Shown: in pieces, positions 9,031 to 16,454 of the stretch | Layout: each line of letters opens with the position of its first letter | How positions within the stretch are numbered: the stretch's first letter is position 1 | Source of the DNA: JAGVPT01 sp964439265 | Lineage (GTDB): Bacteria; Bacteroidota; Ignavibacteria; UBA10030; UBA8401 | Assembly (NCBI GenBank): GCA_964439265.1 | Contig: CAYTOA010000008.1 | Span: forward strand, 1 to 64,000 | DNA length: 64,000 nt | Direction: 5' to 3' | Position numbers and translations under genes: made by a program | The notes under the pieces: model-generated | The model's database searches: none | What the model saw: the letters and a program-made list of their open reading frames with translations, nothing else | Told to the model about the DNA's origin: nothing

Positions 9031-10410
9031 CTACTTCAACAGCAGCATCTTCTTCATGGTTTGCTTTCCGTCAAACTCCAGCCGAGAGAAATATACTCCG
9101 CTCGCCAGGTGCGACGCATCGAATGTTGCCTGATGAAATTCACCAGTTGCTGCAATTCCATCGTACAGCCTTGCCACTTCCTGTCCGAGCAGGTTGAATA
9201 CTCGTAGTACCGCGCGGCCGTTGTACGGCACCGTGAATTGAATAATTGTTGAAGGGTTGAAAGGGTTGGGATAATTCTGTGAAAGCGAAAAGGAAGCCGG
9301 TTTTTCAATTTGATGTACCTTTACGGCGGTAGTCATCTCGACTAACGGCCGCCTCCACACTCCCGCTCCCGTATCGCCGGCCGCCCCCTCGCCTCCATAC
9401 GTCGCGGCATACAGGTACCCGCTATCCACCACGAGGGATAAGACGTATGACGTCCTCAGGCCAGTATTGACCGTATCCCAGAAGCCGCCGTGGTTCGTGA
9501 GGAGGTAGACACGACCGCCGTCACCGCCGGAGGCAGTTCCAACAAAAACATTCGAACTATTCAGCGGTTGAATTGCGTAAACGCCGCCTGCCAAACCGGA
9601 GTCGATTGCAGCCCAGCTGGCCCCTTCGTTGGTGGAGAATAGAATATCGCCTATGTCAGTTCCCGCAAAGACATTTGATCCGCTTACTGCAATAGAACGA
9701 ACGCCGCTGTAATTTGTCATGTTTGAATCAATGCCCGTCCAGTTGGCGCCGTTGTTCGTGGACCGATAGACTGTAAAACCGGACATTTCGCCGGTCGTCG
9801 CAAAAATATTCGACCCGTTGGCAGCAAGGGAAAAAATAGTATTGTTGCCATTGGTACGGTCGGGCAAGCCGGAATCGGCCGGAGTCCAGCTTGCTCCGTT
9901 ATTCGTGGATAGAAAAACGTCGCCTCCATGAGTACCCAATGAATTGCCGCCGATGGCAGCGAAAATATTTGAACCGCTCACGGCGAGTGATAAGACATTC
10001 GATCCCGTTGAATCCGTTAAGCCGCTGTCAACCGCAGCCCATGATGCACCATTGTCCTGGGAAATGGAGATTCCGCCTCCGTACGTGCCAGCAAATATGT
10101 TTGAGCCGCTCAAGGCAAGAGCGTTGACCCAAAGTGGTCCTGAGGCGGAATCGACCATCGTCCAAGTACTTGCATCATCGGACGAAAGATAAACGTTACT
10201 CCCGGGGGCGCCGCCCCACGTACCTGCGAAGATGTTTGAGCCTCTTGCAACAATCGAATAGACATACGTCGATCCTGACGGCAAACTGGATTTGATCCAT
10301 TGCGCATGTAAGGGAATTGTCAATGTGAAAAGGCAGCACGCCACAATAAGGAAAACGCTCGATGAGTCAAGCCTTCGACGATGCCGGACAACTCGGAAAT
10401 TGTTGTTCAA
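9031..10410 (-). CDS. T9SS-sorted secreted beta-propeller (BNR/Asp-box) protein
   Basis: 459 residues. The N-terminus is basic (RHRRR) then hydrophobic, with cleavage near LHA-QW. The body carries at least six blades of the pattern ..GSNIFAGT..GG..S.D.GASW...DSGL, i.e. Asp-box-like S-x-D/N-x-G-x-x-W motifs typical of sialidase-fold propellers and the YCF48/BNR group; no sialidase catalytic set is seen. The last 85 residues are a type IX sorting domain (QNYPNPFNPSTIIQF to KKMLLLK). The start is TTG at 10410, placed 7 bases after GGAGTG; no in-frame ATG precedes the signal peptide core. Likely surface-exposed; ligand unknown. Its 5' region has an inverted, decayed copy at 10932-11090. Confidence 0.85.
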   Translation of the reverse strand: MNNNFRVVRHRRRLDSSSVFLIVACCLFTLTIPLHAQWIKSSLPSGSTYVYSIVARGSNIFAGTWGGAPGSNVYLSSDDASTWTMVDSASGPLWVNALALSGSNIFAGTYGGGISISQDNGASWAAVDSGLTDSTGSNVLSLAVSGSNIFAAIGGNSLGTHGGDVFLSTNNGASWTPADSGLPDRTNGNNTIFSLAANGSNIFATTGEMSGFTVYRSTNNGANWTGIDSNMTNYSGVRSIAVSGSNVFAGTDIGDILFSTNEGASWAAIDSGLAGGVYAIQPLNSSNVFVGTASGGDGGRVYLLTNHGGFWDTVNTGLRTSYVLSLVVDSGYLYAATYGGEGAAGDTGAGVWRRPLVEMTTAVKVHQIEKPASFSLSQNYPNPFNPSTIIQFTVPYNGRAVLRVFNLLGQEVARLYDGIAATGEFHQATFDASHLASGVYFSRLEFDGKQTMKKMLLLK

Positions 10411-10520
10411 TTGTCACTCCAGTTGGTGAAATAGTGAAAGGAACGCACCGAGATACCATGTCAATACCCGGGCTTTTAGGCATCCAAAAAATATATTGCT
10501 ATGAAGATGGCAAAAATCTA
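10372..10520. repeat. Inverted duplication, arm A (5' region of the BNR gene)
   Basis: About 150 bases holding the first codons, ribosome binding site and upstream region of the 9031-10410 gene. Its reverse complement matches 10932-11090, with shared blocks TTTTTGCCATCTTCAT, CCGGGTATT and TGGAGTGACAATTGAACAAC. By eye roughly three quarters of positions agree. Confidence 0.8.
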
Positions 10521-10931
10521 TCCATGAGGGGAGTAACGTCAGGGATGGTCTTCTAATAGATGGGTGGCCAGAGGGAGAACTGTGGCCGCACAGCCAGAAA
10601 AAGAGAATCTGATCCTGAATGAGAAGTGTCCTACAATTGCAACATACACTTATTTACCCCTATTGTCAAAGTGAACGGAAGTGCCTGAATTTGAATTTCC
10701 CCTTGCTTTGAATTTCTAGACATAAGCAATTATAGAATGAAAAAGGAACAAGATAAAAACCTCCTTCGCAAAGACCTAATGTTTGCCATTTGCGATCACT
10801 GAGCCATCCAGAGGCAGTGTGCTTTGCCCATACATTGAGGCGATACGAGGATCACTACTTGGTCAAGGTATGGGATAACCCGCAAGCTCGTACGCAGGCT
10901 AAGAAGGAGCGGTACGTCGTGGTTCGTTATC
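10521..10931. other. Spacer inside the inverted duplication
   Basis: About 410 bases between the two arms. A short plus-strand reading frame from 10790 runs across the right arm into hflX-derived sequence and is an artefact of the rearrangement. No transposase, RNA gene or further repeat seen. Confidence 0.5.
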
Positions 10932-11090
10932 CTTGCAATGGATTTTTGCCATCTTCATTGCAACAAGTATTTTTACTTAGCCGACATGTCCGGGTATTAA
11001 TACGGTTCCTCCGGCCCATTCCATTCATTATTCCACTAATTGGAGTGACAATTGAACAACAATTTCCGAGTTGTCCGCGCATAGTCGAAG
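10932..11090. repeat. Inverted duplication, arm B
   Basis: Plus-strand copy of the leader of the BNR gene at 9031-10410 (see arm A), ending in its first codons. It includes the same ribosome binding site and TTG start, here at 11052. Confidence 0.8.
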
Positions 11091-11096
11091 ACTCGA
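11052..11096 (+). pseudogene. 5' fragment of a T9SS cargo gene
   Basis: TTG at 11052 opens MNNNFRVVR as in the minus-strand gene 9031-10410, still behind a GGAGTG ribosome binding site. A one-base change in spacing then gives TAG after ten codons. Similarity to the BNR gene continues for about five more codons (TCGAAGACTCGACTCA against TCGAAGGCTTGACTCA) and stops where hflX sequence begins. It is the start of a lost gene copy. Confidence 0.7.
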
Positions 11097-11101
11097 CTCA
11101 A

Positions 11102-11260
11102 AGAACCTACGAAGACGGCAACATCATCGTGTAGACAAGAGTGAGCAGCCGTATCATACACCATGTGCGGGAGGTATTGAAACAGACTCACACAACGATC
11201 ATCTCTTTTCAGGCTCCCCATGAGCCGCGCGAGCCGGCGACAACAGGTAATAAAAAGTAA
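11102..11260 (+). pseudogene. Broken copy of the hflX 3' end
   Basis: From AGAACCTACGAAGACGG onward the sequence follows the last 50 codons of hflX (8808-8971): RTYEDGNIIV, then TAG at 11132-11134 in place of a lysine codon, then VSSRIIHHVREVLKQ and ISFQAPHEPREPA, ending at TAA 11258-11260. No GTPase domain is present, so this cannot be functional HflX. It is followed by a hairpin like the one after the real hflX and by a minus-strand T9SS cargo gene, the same order as at the real locus. This suggests a duplication of the unit hflX end - terminator - convergent cargo gene. Confidence 0.85.
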
Positions 11261-11283
11261 TGTGATGACCAGCAGAATCAAAA

Positions 11284-11303
11284 GCCGTTCTTTCAAGAGC
11301 GGC
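11284..11303. terminator. Bidirectional terminator, copy of the hflX one
   Basis: GCCGTTCT (11284-11291) and AGAGCGGC (11296-11303), one G-T pair, 4-base loop, A4 before and T4 after. It serves the minus-strand gene ending at 11334. Confidence 0.8.
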
Positions 11304-11333
11304 TTTTGATCCAACACAATAAATCGGGACAGC

Positions 11334-12194
11334 CTACTTCATCAACACCATCTTCTTGATCTGCACCCTCCCGCCGAATTCCAACTGCGAGAAGTATATT
11401 CCGCTTGAAAGGTTTGATGCGTCGAATCGGGCTAGATGAATCACGCCGGCTGCAACTTCTCCGTTGAACAGCGTTGCCACTTCCTGGCCGAGCGTGTTGA
11501 AGACCTTCAGCGTCGCCTGTCCGTCCGCCGGCACGGTGAATTTAATGTTTGTTGATGGATTGAAAGGATTCGGATAGTTCTGCTCGAGATTAAAGACGGC
11601 CGGAACGGACGACATATCCTCTTTGACAGAAGTTACATTTCCCAAAGCGAGGTCGTCGATCAGGTAAGTCGTTCCAACATGGTATGAAGTCGAGCCGGGT
11701 CTGAGACTAAATTGAATGGTTATTTTGTCAGGAGTATCGGCCGTTGTGTAAATAATTGGGACGGTGAATTGCGTGTAGGCGGCAACAGTTGTTCCTATCG
11801 CTAGAAGCCCTCCTCCAATACCGGTAACTCCAGAATTCATGACCACAATGATGTAAAGTGAATCTCCCCCGACCGGAGTAAATTTATAATACCCTGTTAT
11901 CGAAGAAATTCGGGCACTGACACTGAAGCCCTGGTCTGCAATGCCAGCGGCAACTGTCGGGGCAAGAACGACGGACGAATAGCTCACCGTCGCCCCCTTC
12001 AACGCGGACGAACCGGAATGAGCGTCCGTGGACTGGGTGACCGTTGTGTAAAGAGGTGCAGCGTTGTTCGTAAACCAATTATCGGGGTTTCCATTCGTCC
12101 ACGACTCGAACCCCGCGTTTAGAATTTGCGCCCCAACGGTGCCGAACGGCAGGAGTAAAAGAACTGAACCCACAAAAAGAATCAAGCGTTTCAT
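11334..12194 (-). CDS. T9SS-sorted secreted protein, jelly-roll/CBM-like
   Basis: 286 residues. Signal peptide in residues 1-22 (MKRLILF, long Leu/Val core, cleavage near VGA-QI). Residues 23-190 begin LNAGFESWTNGNPDNW, continue with TDAHSGSSALKG and end ...TYLIDDLALG. This order (GFE.W..G.PD.W, S.A..G..AL, (I/V)DD(L/V)) is typical of secreted carbohydrate-binding-like jelly-roll domains. Residues 200-286 are the type IX sorting domain (LEQNYPNPFNPSTNIKF to KKMVLMK). AGGAGG lies 5 bases before ATG. Predicted surface protein; binding to a polysaccharide is an inference from the fold pattern only. Confidence 0.8.
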   Translation of the reverse strand: MKRLILFVGSVLLLLPFGTVGAQILNAGFESWTNGNPDNWFTNNAAPLYTTVTQSTDAHSGSSALKGATVSYSSVVLAPTVAAGIADQGFSVSARISSITGYYKFTPVGGDSLYIIVVMNSGVTGIGGGLLAIGTTVAAYTQFTVPIIYTTADTPDKITIQFSLRPGSTSYHVGTTYLIDDLALGNVTSVKEDMSSVPAVFNLEQNYPNPFNPSTNIKFTVPADGQATLKVFNTLGQEVATLFNGEVAAGVIHLARFDASNLSSGIYFSQLEFGGRVQIKKMVLMK

Positions 12195-12256
12195 GCAGCC
12201 TCCTAAGTAAGATAGTGTTTGTAAAAGAAACTAATTATGAGCGACATAAAAGATCA

Positions 12257-12440
12257 CTACAACAACATCTTTTTGATAAGCACCCTCCCGTCAAACTCCT
12301 GCTGCAAGTAATATCTCCCTGGTACATAGACGCCGGCAACGGCAGTCCATTAATAAGTGTCTTCGCGTCCTGCAAGAGCATAATGAACATCTTCGGTATC
12401 GCCCGCCCATCGCATCGAATAATCAAATTGCGACGATGGT
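12257..12440 (-). pseudogene. Remnant of a T9SS sorting domain
   Basis: On the minus strand, YYLQQEFDGRVLIKKMLL followed by TAG at 12259-12257 is the end of a type IX sorting domain. Further upstream, in shifted frames, are pieces reading AKTLINGLPLPA and QFDYSMRWAGD, matching the middle of the domain. At least one frameshift and a deletion separate them. It is the tail of a cargo gene otherwise lost, directly upstream of the gene at 11334-12194. Confidence 0.65.
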
Positions 12441-12687
12441 GGCAACCAAAGAGCAAATCGCGTTCATTGCCCGAACGATCTGTTGAAAATTATCTGTGAA
12501 TAAGCATTTTCATCTGAGGAGGGGTATAACAATTAACGAAAGTTAGAGTTTTCTTCCAGAATGTCAAACGGTCAATCACTGTTGTGCGCTGCGGCACTCT
12601 TCTGCTTTGACCTGGCTTCGCTCGTTCAGAATTACGGGACTGAGGAGTCTAGGATATTCATACAAATTGGGCTCACACTGCATTCAC
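12441..12687. other. Spacer before the MITE-like element
   Basis: About 250 bases without a gene. CTTCGCTCGTTCAGAATTACGGG at 12622-12644 resembles the end of the dispersed repeat family. The left 8-bp target duplication of the next element is at 12680-12687. Confidence 0.5.
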
Positions 12688-12816
12688 GGTAGTGCTCAAG
12701 CTTGGTAAGGTGACGGACACGTTACCGATTTACCCTGATGGACTCTTCGGCATAATCTGATTATTGGACTGAGGTGTCCGTCACCTCTCGCAGCAAACTC
12801 AAAGTTGGCCACTACC
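12688..12816. mobile_element. MITE-like element, 129 bp, copy 1
   Basis: Ends are GGTAGTG (12688-12694) and CACTACC (12810-12816), exactly flanked by an 8-bp direct repeat GCATTCAC at 12680-12687 and 12817-12824. Inside, GGTGACGGACAC (12709-12720) and GTGTCCGTCACC (12774-12785) form an inverted pair. An element of the same length and clear similarity, in reverse orientation, is at 61152-61280. It codes for nothing, so any movement would need a transposase made elsewhere. Confidence 0.8.
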
Positions 12817-12831
12817 GCATTCACCCTCGCC

Positions 12832-12860
12832 TTGACTCTCTACAGCGTAATACGTAAATT
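12832..12860 (+). promoter_or_regulatory. Putative sigma-70-type promoter of the histidine kinase gene
   Basis: TTGACT (12832-12837), 17-base spacer, TAAATT (12855-12860), 60 bases before the kinase ATG. The block CTTGACTCTCTA recurs exactly in front of the response regulator gene (18531-18542), with the same 17-base spacing to TAACTT. Confidence 0.5.
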
Positions 12861-12920
12861 TCCGCAGAGATAGAATTTTTCCTGATCATCCACTTCACGC
12901 CGTAGATCGACAAGCCGAAT

Positions 12921-14549
12921 ATGGAAAACACGAACCTGACCATCGAGAATCTTCGATCGAACTCCCTCTTCAAGTACATCAGTGATAACGATCTTCAGAA
13001 GATCTCCAAAACCTTGAAAGAGGAAACGTTCAGCGCAGGCACTGTCATTTTCAACGAACATACCCGCGGCGAACGGCTTTTCCTGATCCTCGACGGAAGA
13101 GTGAAAATTTCCAAGATCACGAAATCAGGGCTGGAGACCCCGCTTGCCATTCTCGGCAAGGGGGATTTCTTCGGCGAGATGGAACTGATCGAGGACCTGG
13201 ACCGATCGGCGCGAACGACCGCGCTCGAAAACACCGTCGTTGCCGGCATCAGCAACCACGACTTTGACAACCTGATCAAGACGAATCACATCGTAGCGCT
13301 CAATCTACTGAAGGCGATCAGCAGGCGCCTCCGTTCGACGGATGAGATCGTCGTGTCGGAGCTGGAAAAGAGTCTCGAGTCCTCCAAGACCCAGGTCGAA
13401 AAGCTGAACATGCTGATCGATGCGGCCAAGTCGGTCAACTCCACGCTCGACCTCGATAAACTCCTTGACGTTATTCTCGAAACTGCGATCAAGTCGATCG
13501 CTGCCGACCGCGGAACGCTGTACCTCGTCGACGAGCTGAAGTCCGAGATCTGGTCGAAGGCGCTGCGCGGGTCTGAGGTCATCGAGATACGGCTCCCTAT
13601 CGGCAAAGGATTGTCCGGCTATGTGGCGAAAACGGGGGAAACGATCAATATTCCCGATGCGTATAACGATTCCCGGTTCAACCCCGAGGTTGACAAGAAA
13701 TCGGGCTACCGGACGAACAACATGCTTTGCATGCCGATGCGCGACCGCGACGGAAAGATCATCGGCGTCTTCCAGATGCTGAACAAAAAAGGAGGACCGT
13801 TCACTTTTCAGGACGAGGAATTCATCAACGCCCTTTCTATCCACGCCTCCATCGCCATCGAGAACGCGCGTCTCGCACAGGAGATGGTCAATAACGAGCG
13901 GCTCTCCGCGGTCGGGAGAATGGCCAGCACGATCATTCACGATATCAAGAACCCGATGGGAACCCTGAGGGTCTACGCGCAGGTGATGAAGAAGAAATCG
14001 GGGAACGAAGAGGCCGGAAAGCTCGCCGACGAAATGATCCACCAGGTCGACCGGTTCGTCAATATGGCGCAGGAAATTCTCGACTTCAGCCGCGGCGTAA
14101 GCGCGACGAACATCCAGGAGACCGAGTTCGGAGAAGTGATGGAAGGCGTCCTCGCGTTCATCCAAAAGGATCTGACGAAACGAAATATCAAGCTTGAGAA
14201 GAGCCTTAACTTCCAGGGGAAGGTGAAGGTCGACCAGGATAAGATTGTCCGCGTCTTCTACAACATCGCGAGCAACGCAGCCGACGCAATGCCGACGGGA
14301 GGAACGCTCACGGTCTCAACGGAAGATGCCGGAGGGATGGTGAAGGTCGATTTCAAAGACACCGGAACGGGAATGCCGGAAGAAGTGAAGCGGAAAATTT
14401 TCGAGCCATTCGTGACGTACGGAAAGAAGCACGGCACCGGCCTCGGCATGGCGATTGTAAAAAAGGTCATGGACGACCACAAAGGGAAAATCGAAATCGA
14501 AACGGAAATGGGAAAGGGAACGACGATCCGCCTCTTATTCCCTCTGTGA
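12921..14549 (+). CDS. Sensor histidine kinase with CNB and GAF domains
   Basis: 542 residues, no membrane segment, so cytoplasmic. Domains in order: a cyclic-nucleotide-binding (Crp-type) fold at about 10-125 (GTVIFNEHTRGERLFLILDGRVKI, GDFFGEMELI); a short coiled region; a GAF domain at about 170-310 (AADRGTLYLVD, RLPIGKGLSGYVAKTG, MLCMPMRD); then a HisKA helix with the phospho-accepting H340 in IIHDIKNPMG, and an ATPase domain with N box NIASNAADAMP (about 445-455), D480 in DTGTGMP and G-box GTGLGMAIV (about 505). All kinase motifs are intact. It probably senses a small ligand; the receiver partner is unknown. The response regulator at 18677-19444 has a near-identical promoter and is a candidate. 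Confidence 0.9.
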   Translation: MENTNLTIENLRSNSLFKYISDNDLQKISKTLKEETFSAGTVIFNEHTRGERLFLILDGRVKISKITKSGLETPLAILGKGDFFGEMELIEDLDRSARTTALENTVVAGISNHDFDNLIKTNHIVALNLLKAISRRLRSTDEIVVSELEKSLESSKTQVEKLNMLIDAAKSVNSTLDLDKLLDVILETAIKSIAADRGTLYLVDELKSEIWSKALRGSEVIEIRLPIGKGLSGYVAKTGETINIPDAYNDSRFNPEVDKKSGYRTNNMLCMPMRDRDGKIIGVFQMLNKKGGPFTFQDEEFINALSIHASIAIENARLAQEMVNNERLSAVGRMASTIIHDIKNPMGTLRVYAQVMKKKSGNEEAGKLADEMIHQVDRFVNMAQEILDFSRGVSATNIQETEFGEVMEGVLAFIQKDLTKRNIKLEKSLNFQGKVKVDQDKIVRVFYNIASNAADAMPTGGTLTVSTEDAGGMVKVDFKDTGTGMPEEVKRKIFEPFVTYGKKHGTGLGMAIVKKVMDDHKGKIEIETEMGKGTTIRLLFPL

Positions 14550-14591
14550 GAAATATTCCTTTCTAGCACCGCTACAAAAAATAATCTTGCA

Positions 14592-14686
14592 TTATCTTAC
14601 CGTCAAGACGCAGATGACGCCAAGAGTACTTTTGTCCATTTTGCTCATTACCCATTGGCGTGCTTGGCGTCTTGGCGGTAAGATAA
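14592..14686. repeat. Imperfect palindrome with 20-bp arms
   Basis: TTATCTTACCGTCAAGACGC (14592-14611) and GCGTCTTGGCGGTAAGATAA (14667-14686) pair at 19 of 20 positions; CGCCAAG/CTTGGCG repeats lie inside. A fragment of the same sequence (GCCGCCAAGACGCAAAATAG, then AAGATAAAA) is at 51290-51325. It could end transcription of the kinase gene but lacks a clean T tract. Confidence 0.7.
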
Positions 14687-14740
14687 AAGCTTGTTAAGAG
14701 TGACGGCACTAGTCATGTGCCGCCGCTTTTATTTTTAGAC

Positions 14741-15086
14741 TAGAAACCATCTCAAAAATGGTTTCTATGCAGAAAGCAGCCGTAAATGTCATGCTGAGCG
14801 GAGCGAAGCCTCCATGACACGAAAGCCCTGGAGAGTCAAGGTGTATCATTGTCATGGATTCTCCCGAAGGTCGCGAAGCGATCCCTTTGGGAGATGCCTT
14901 CGGCATTCACCCCGTCTAAAAAACGACGGTCGACGACTCCCTACGGGTCTATGACCCGTAGGGTCGTTCAACGAATCTACGATTCGTAGAATCGTAGATA
15001 GACGACTCGTCGAGGGTTCAGAATGACAATGATCTCTCAGTGTGCCTTGAGAAGGACATAAATAAGTGTTTTTGAGATGGCTTCTA
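14741..15086. repeat. Inverted-repeat-bounded block carrying a dispersed repeat copy
   Basis: TAGAAACCATCTCAAAAA (14741-14758) is repeated inverted as TTTTTGAGATGGCTTCTA (15069-15086), one mismatch in 18. The interior holds a minus-strand copy of the dispersed palindromic repeat (about 14786-15030, core CTCCCGAAGG / CCTTTGGGAG at 14861-14893) and two very regular hairpins: CCCTACGGGT/ACCCGTAGGG (14939-14963) and TCTACGATTC/GAATCGTAGA (14976-14998). The left arm can also fold with ATGGTTTCTA at 14758-14767. The right arm ends exactly on the hpnE stop codon. No target duplication seen. Confidence 0.7.
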
Positions 15087-16454
15087 GGCATTGAGATACT
15101 TCCGCACCAGTTCGCTGCACCGATAGCCGCTTTGCGCCGCTCCTTCGATTGTCGCCGGCAATTTCGTGTCCGTCCAATCTCCCGCCAAAAATAAATTCCG
15201 AAGAGACGTCGTGTGTGCCGGACGGTACGCCTGTGTCCCGACTCGGGGAGAAAATGTCGCCCGTTTTTCTTTGATGACCAGCGAATGGAGAAGCGCTGCC
15301 TGCGCACTCGCCGGATAAAAACGGCCCAGTTCGGAAATTCCCAGCGCTACGATTTCTTCTTTTTCCCGATCGATAATACTCGCCGCCCCGCTGATCACGA
15401 GGGAGAGATATTCCACGCTCCCGTTTTTCTTCGTGAGGAGCCTGGATTTATTGAACACCCAATGGACCGGTGAACCAAGAAGCGCTGCGAAATCTTCTTC
15501 CATAAAACTTCTGTCAAACCAGAGGTAGATGGTGACGATCGGCGAAGAAATAAATTTATCAGCGAGGGCGCGCTCGGGAAAAGCCCGCCCTGTTTCAGTT
15601 CCGAATATCTTCGACAGGTCAAAGTACGGAACGGCGGAAACTATGGCGCGCGGCGACACGATGTCCCCCGAACTTAAGAGAACGCTCGCGGCAATGTCTC
15701 CTTCCATGACAACGTGATCGACCGAGGTACCTGTTCGAACTTCGCAATTCCGACTTTCTAAATAGTCCACTGCTCCGTCGACCAGAACGCCGCTGAGTCC
15801 CTCGTGCGGGATCACCATCGAAGAATCTCCTTGTTTTCCCATGAAGGCGGATTGAAGCACTTTCACAAAAAGTGCAGCAGAAACAACTGCGGGGGAATCA
15901 TTGAGCGTGCCGACCGCAATGATATTCCAGAGATATTCCTTGTTCTCTTTGGGCTGATGCAGACGGTCGAGCCATTGTTCAACGGTCAGCGACTGAAGGT
16001 CCTCATCGGTGTTCGGGTTCTCGAAGAGAAGCGCAGCACCCACCCGCAAGAGAGAAAAACGCTGAGCGAGGGTGAGACTTTTTAACCTCAGGAGACCGAA
16101 AAGAATATTCGCCGGCGCGGGGAATGGGCCTGATTGGAGCCGGAAGACTCCCCCCGCGGCATCGCGAAAGACCACCGAGAGTCTTTTTTGGACTGATATG
16201 CGGGACATCGCCCCAATAGTCGAAAGAAACCTCAGCGTGAAATGATAGCAGCCCATCATCATGTGCTGCCCGTTGTCCACTTCGTCCCCGGTTTCTTTGT
16301 GGACGAACGAGTAAGTCCTTCCGCCGCAGTGCTGTTTTTGTTCGACGAGGAGTACGGAAATACCACGAGAGGCAAGGTCTACGGCTGCCGTCAATCCGCT
16401 GACGCCGCCGCCGATGACGAGCACATCGGGATTACGACCTTTTTGTAATTGCAT
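15084..16454 (-). CDS. hpnE: Hydroxysqualene dehydroxylase HpnE-like FAD oxidoreductase
   Basis: 456 residues. HpnE removes the hydroxyl group of hydroxysqualene to give squalene, the last step of the HpnCDE route. The N-terminus has the FAD Rossmann motif VIGGGVSGLTAA (about 12-23) followed by E38 and GGRTYSF, the amine-oxidase/phytoene-desaturase pattern. The C-terminus has NLFLAGDWTDTKLPATIEGAAQSG, the second FAD contact region typical of HpnE. It overlaps the end of hpnD by 23 bases, so the two are translated from one message. Annotation as a phytoene desaturase relative is possible, but the hpnC-hpnD context favours HpnE. Confidence 0.88.
   Translation of the reverse strand: MQLQKGRNPDVLVIGGGVSGLTAAVDLASRGISVLLVEQKQHCGGRTYSFVHKETGDEVDNGQHMMMGCYHFTLRFLSTIGAMSRISVQKRLSVVFRDAAGGVFRLQSGPFPAPANILFGLLRLKSLTLAQRFSLLRVGAALLFENPNTDEDLQSLTVEQWLDRLHQPKENKEYLWNIIAVGTLNDSPAVVSAALFVKVLQSAFMGKQGDSSMVIPHEGLSGVLVDGAVDYLESRNCEVRTGTSVDHVVMEGDIAASVLLSSGDIVSPRAIVSAVPYFDLSKIFGTETGRAFPERALADKFISSPIVTIYLWFDRSFMEEDFAALLGSPVHWVFNKSRLLTKKNGSVEYLSLVISGAASIIDREKEEIVALGISELGRFYPASAQAALLHSLVIKEKRATFSPRVGTQAYRPAHTTSLRNLFLAGDWTDTKLPATIEGAAQSGYRCSELVRKYLNA

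Noticed and set aside
10372..11090. Invertible (phase-variable) promoter segment
   Set aside because: The arms differ at about a quarter of positions, which is too diverged for site-specific inversion, and no recombinase gene is near. An old inverted duplication explains it better.
10790..11134. 114-codon plus-strand frame ending RTYEDGNIIV
   Set aside because: It only joins spacer, the inverted leader copy and the broken hflX end. The hflX part is derived from duplication, so no gene is claimed.
13305..14165. 286-codon minus-strand frame
   Set aside because: Antisense to the CNB-GAF histidine kinase gene; its translation has no family features.
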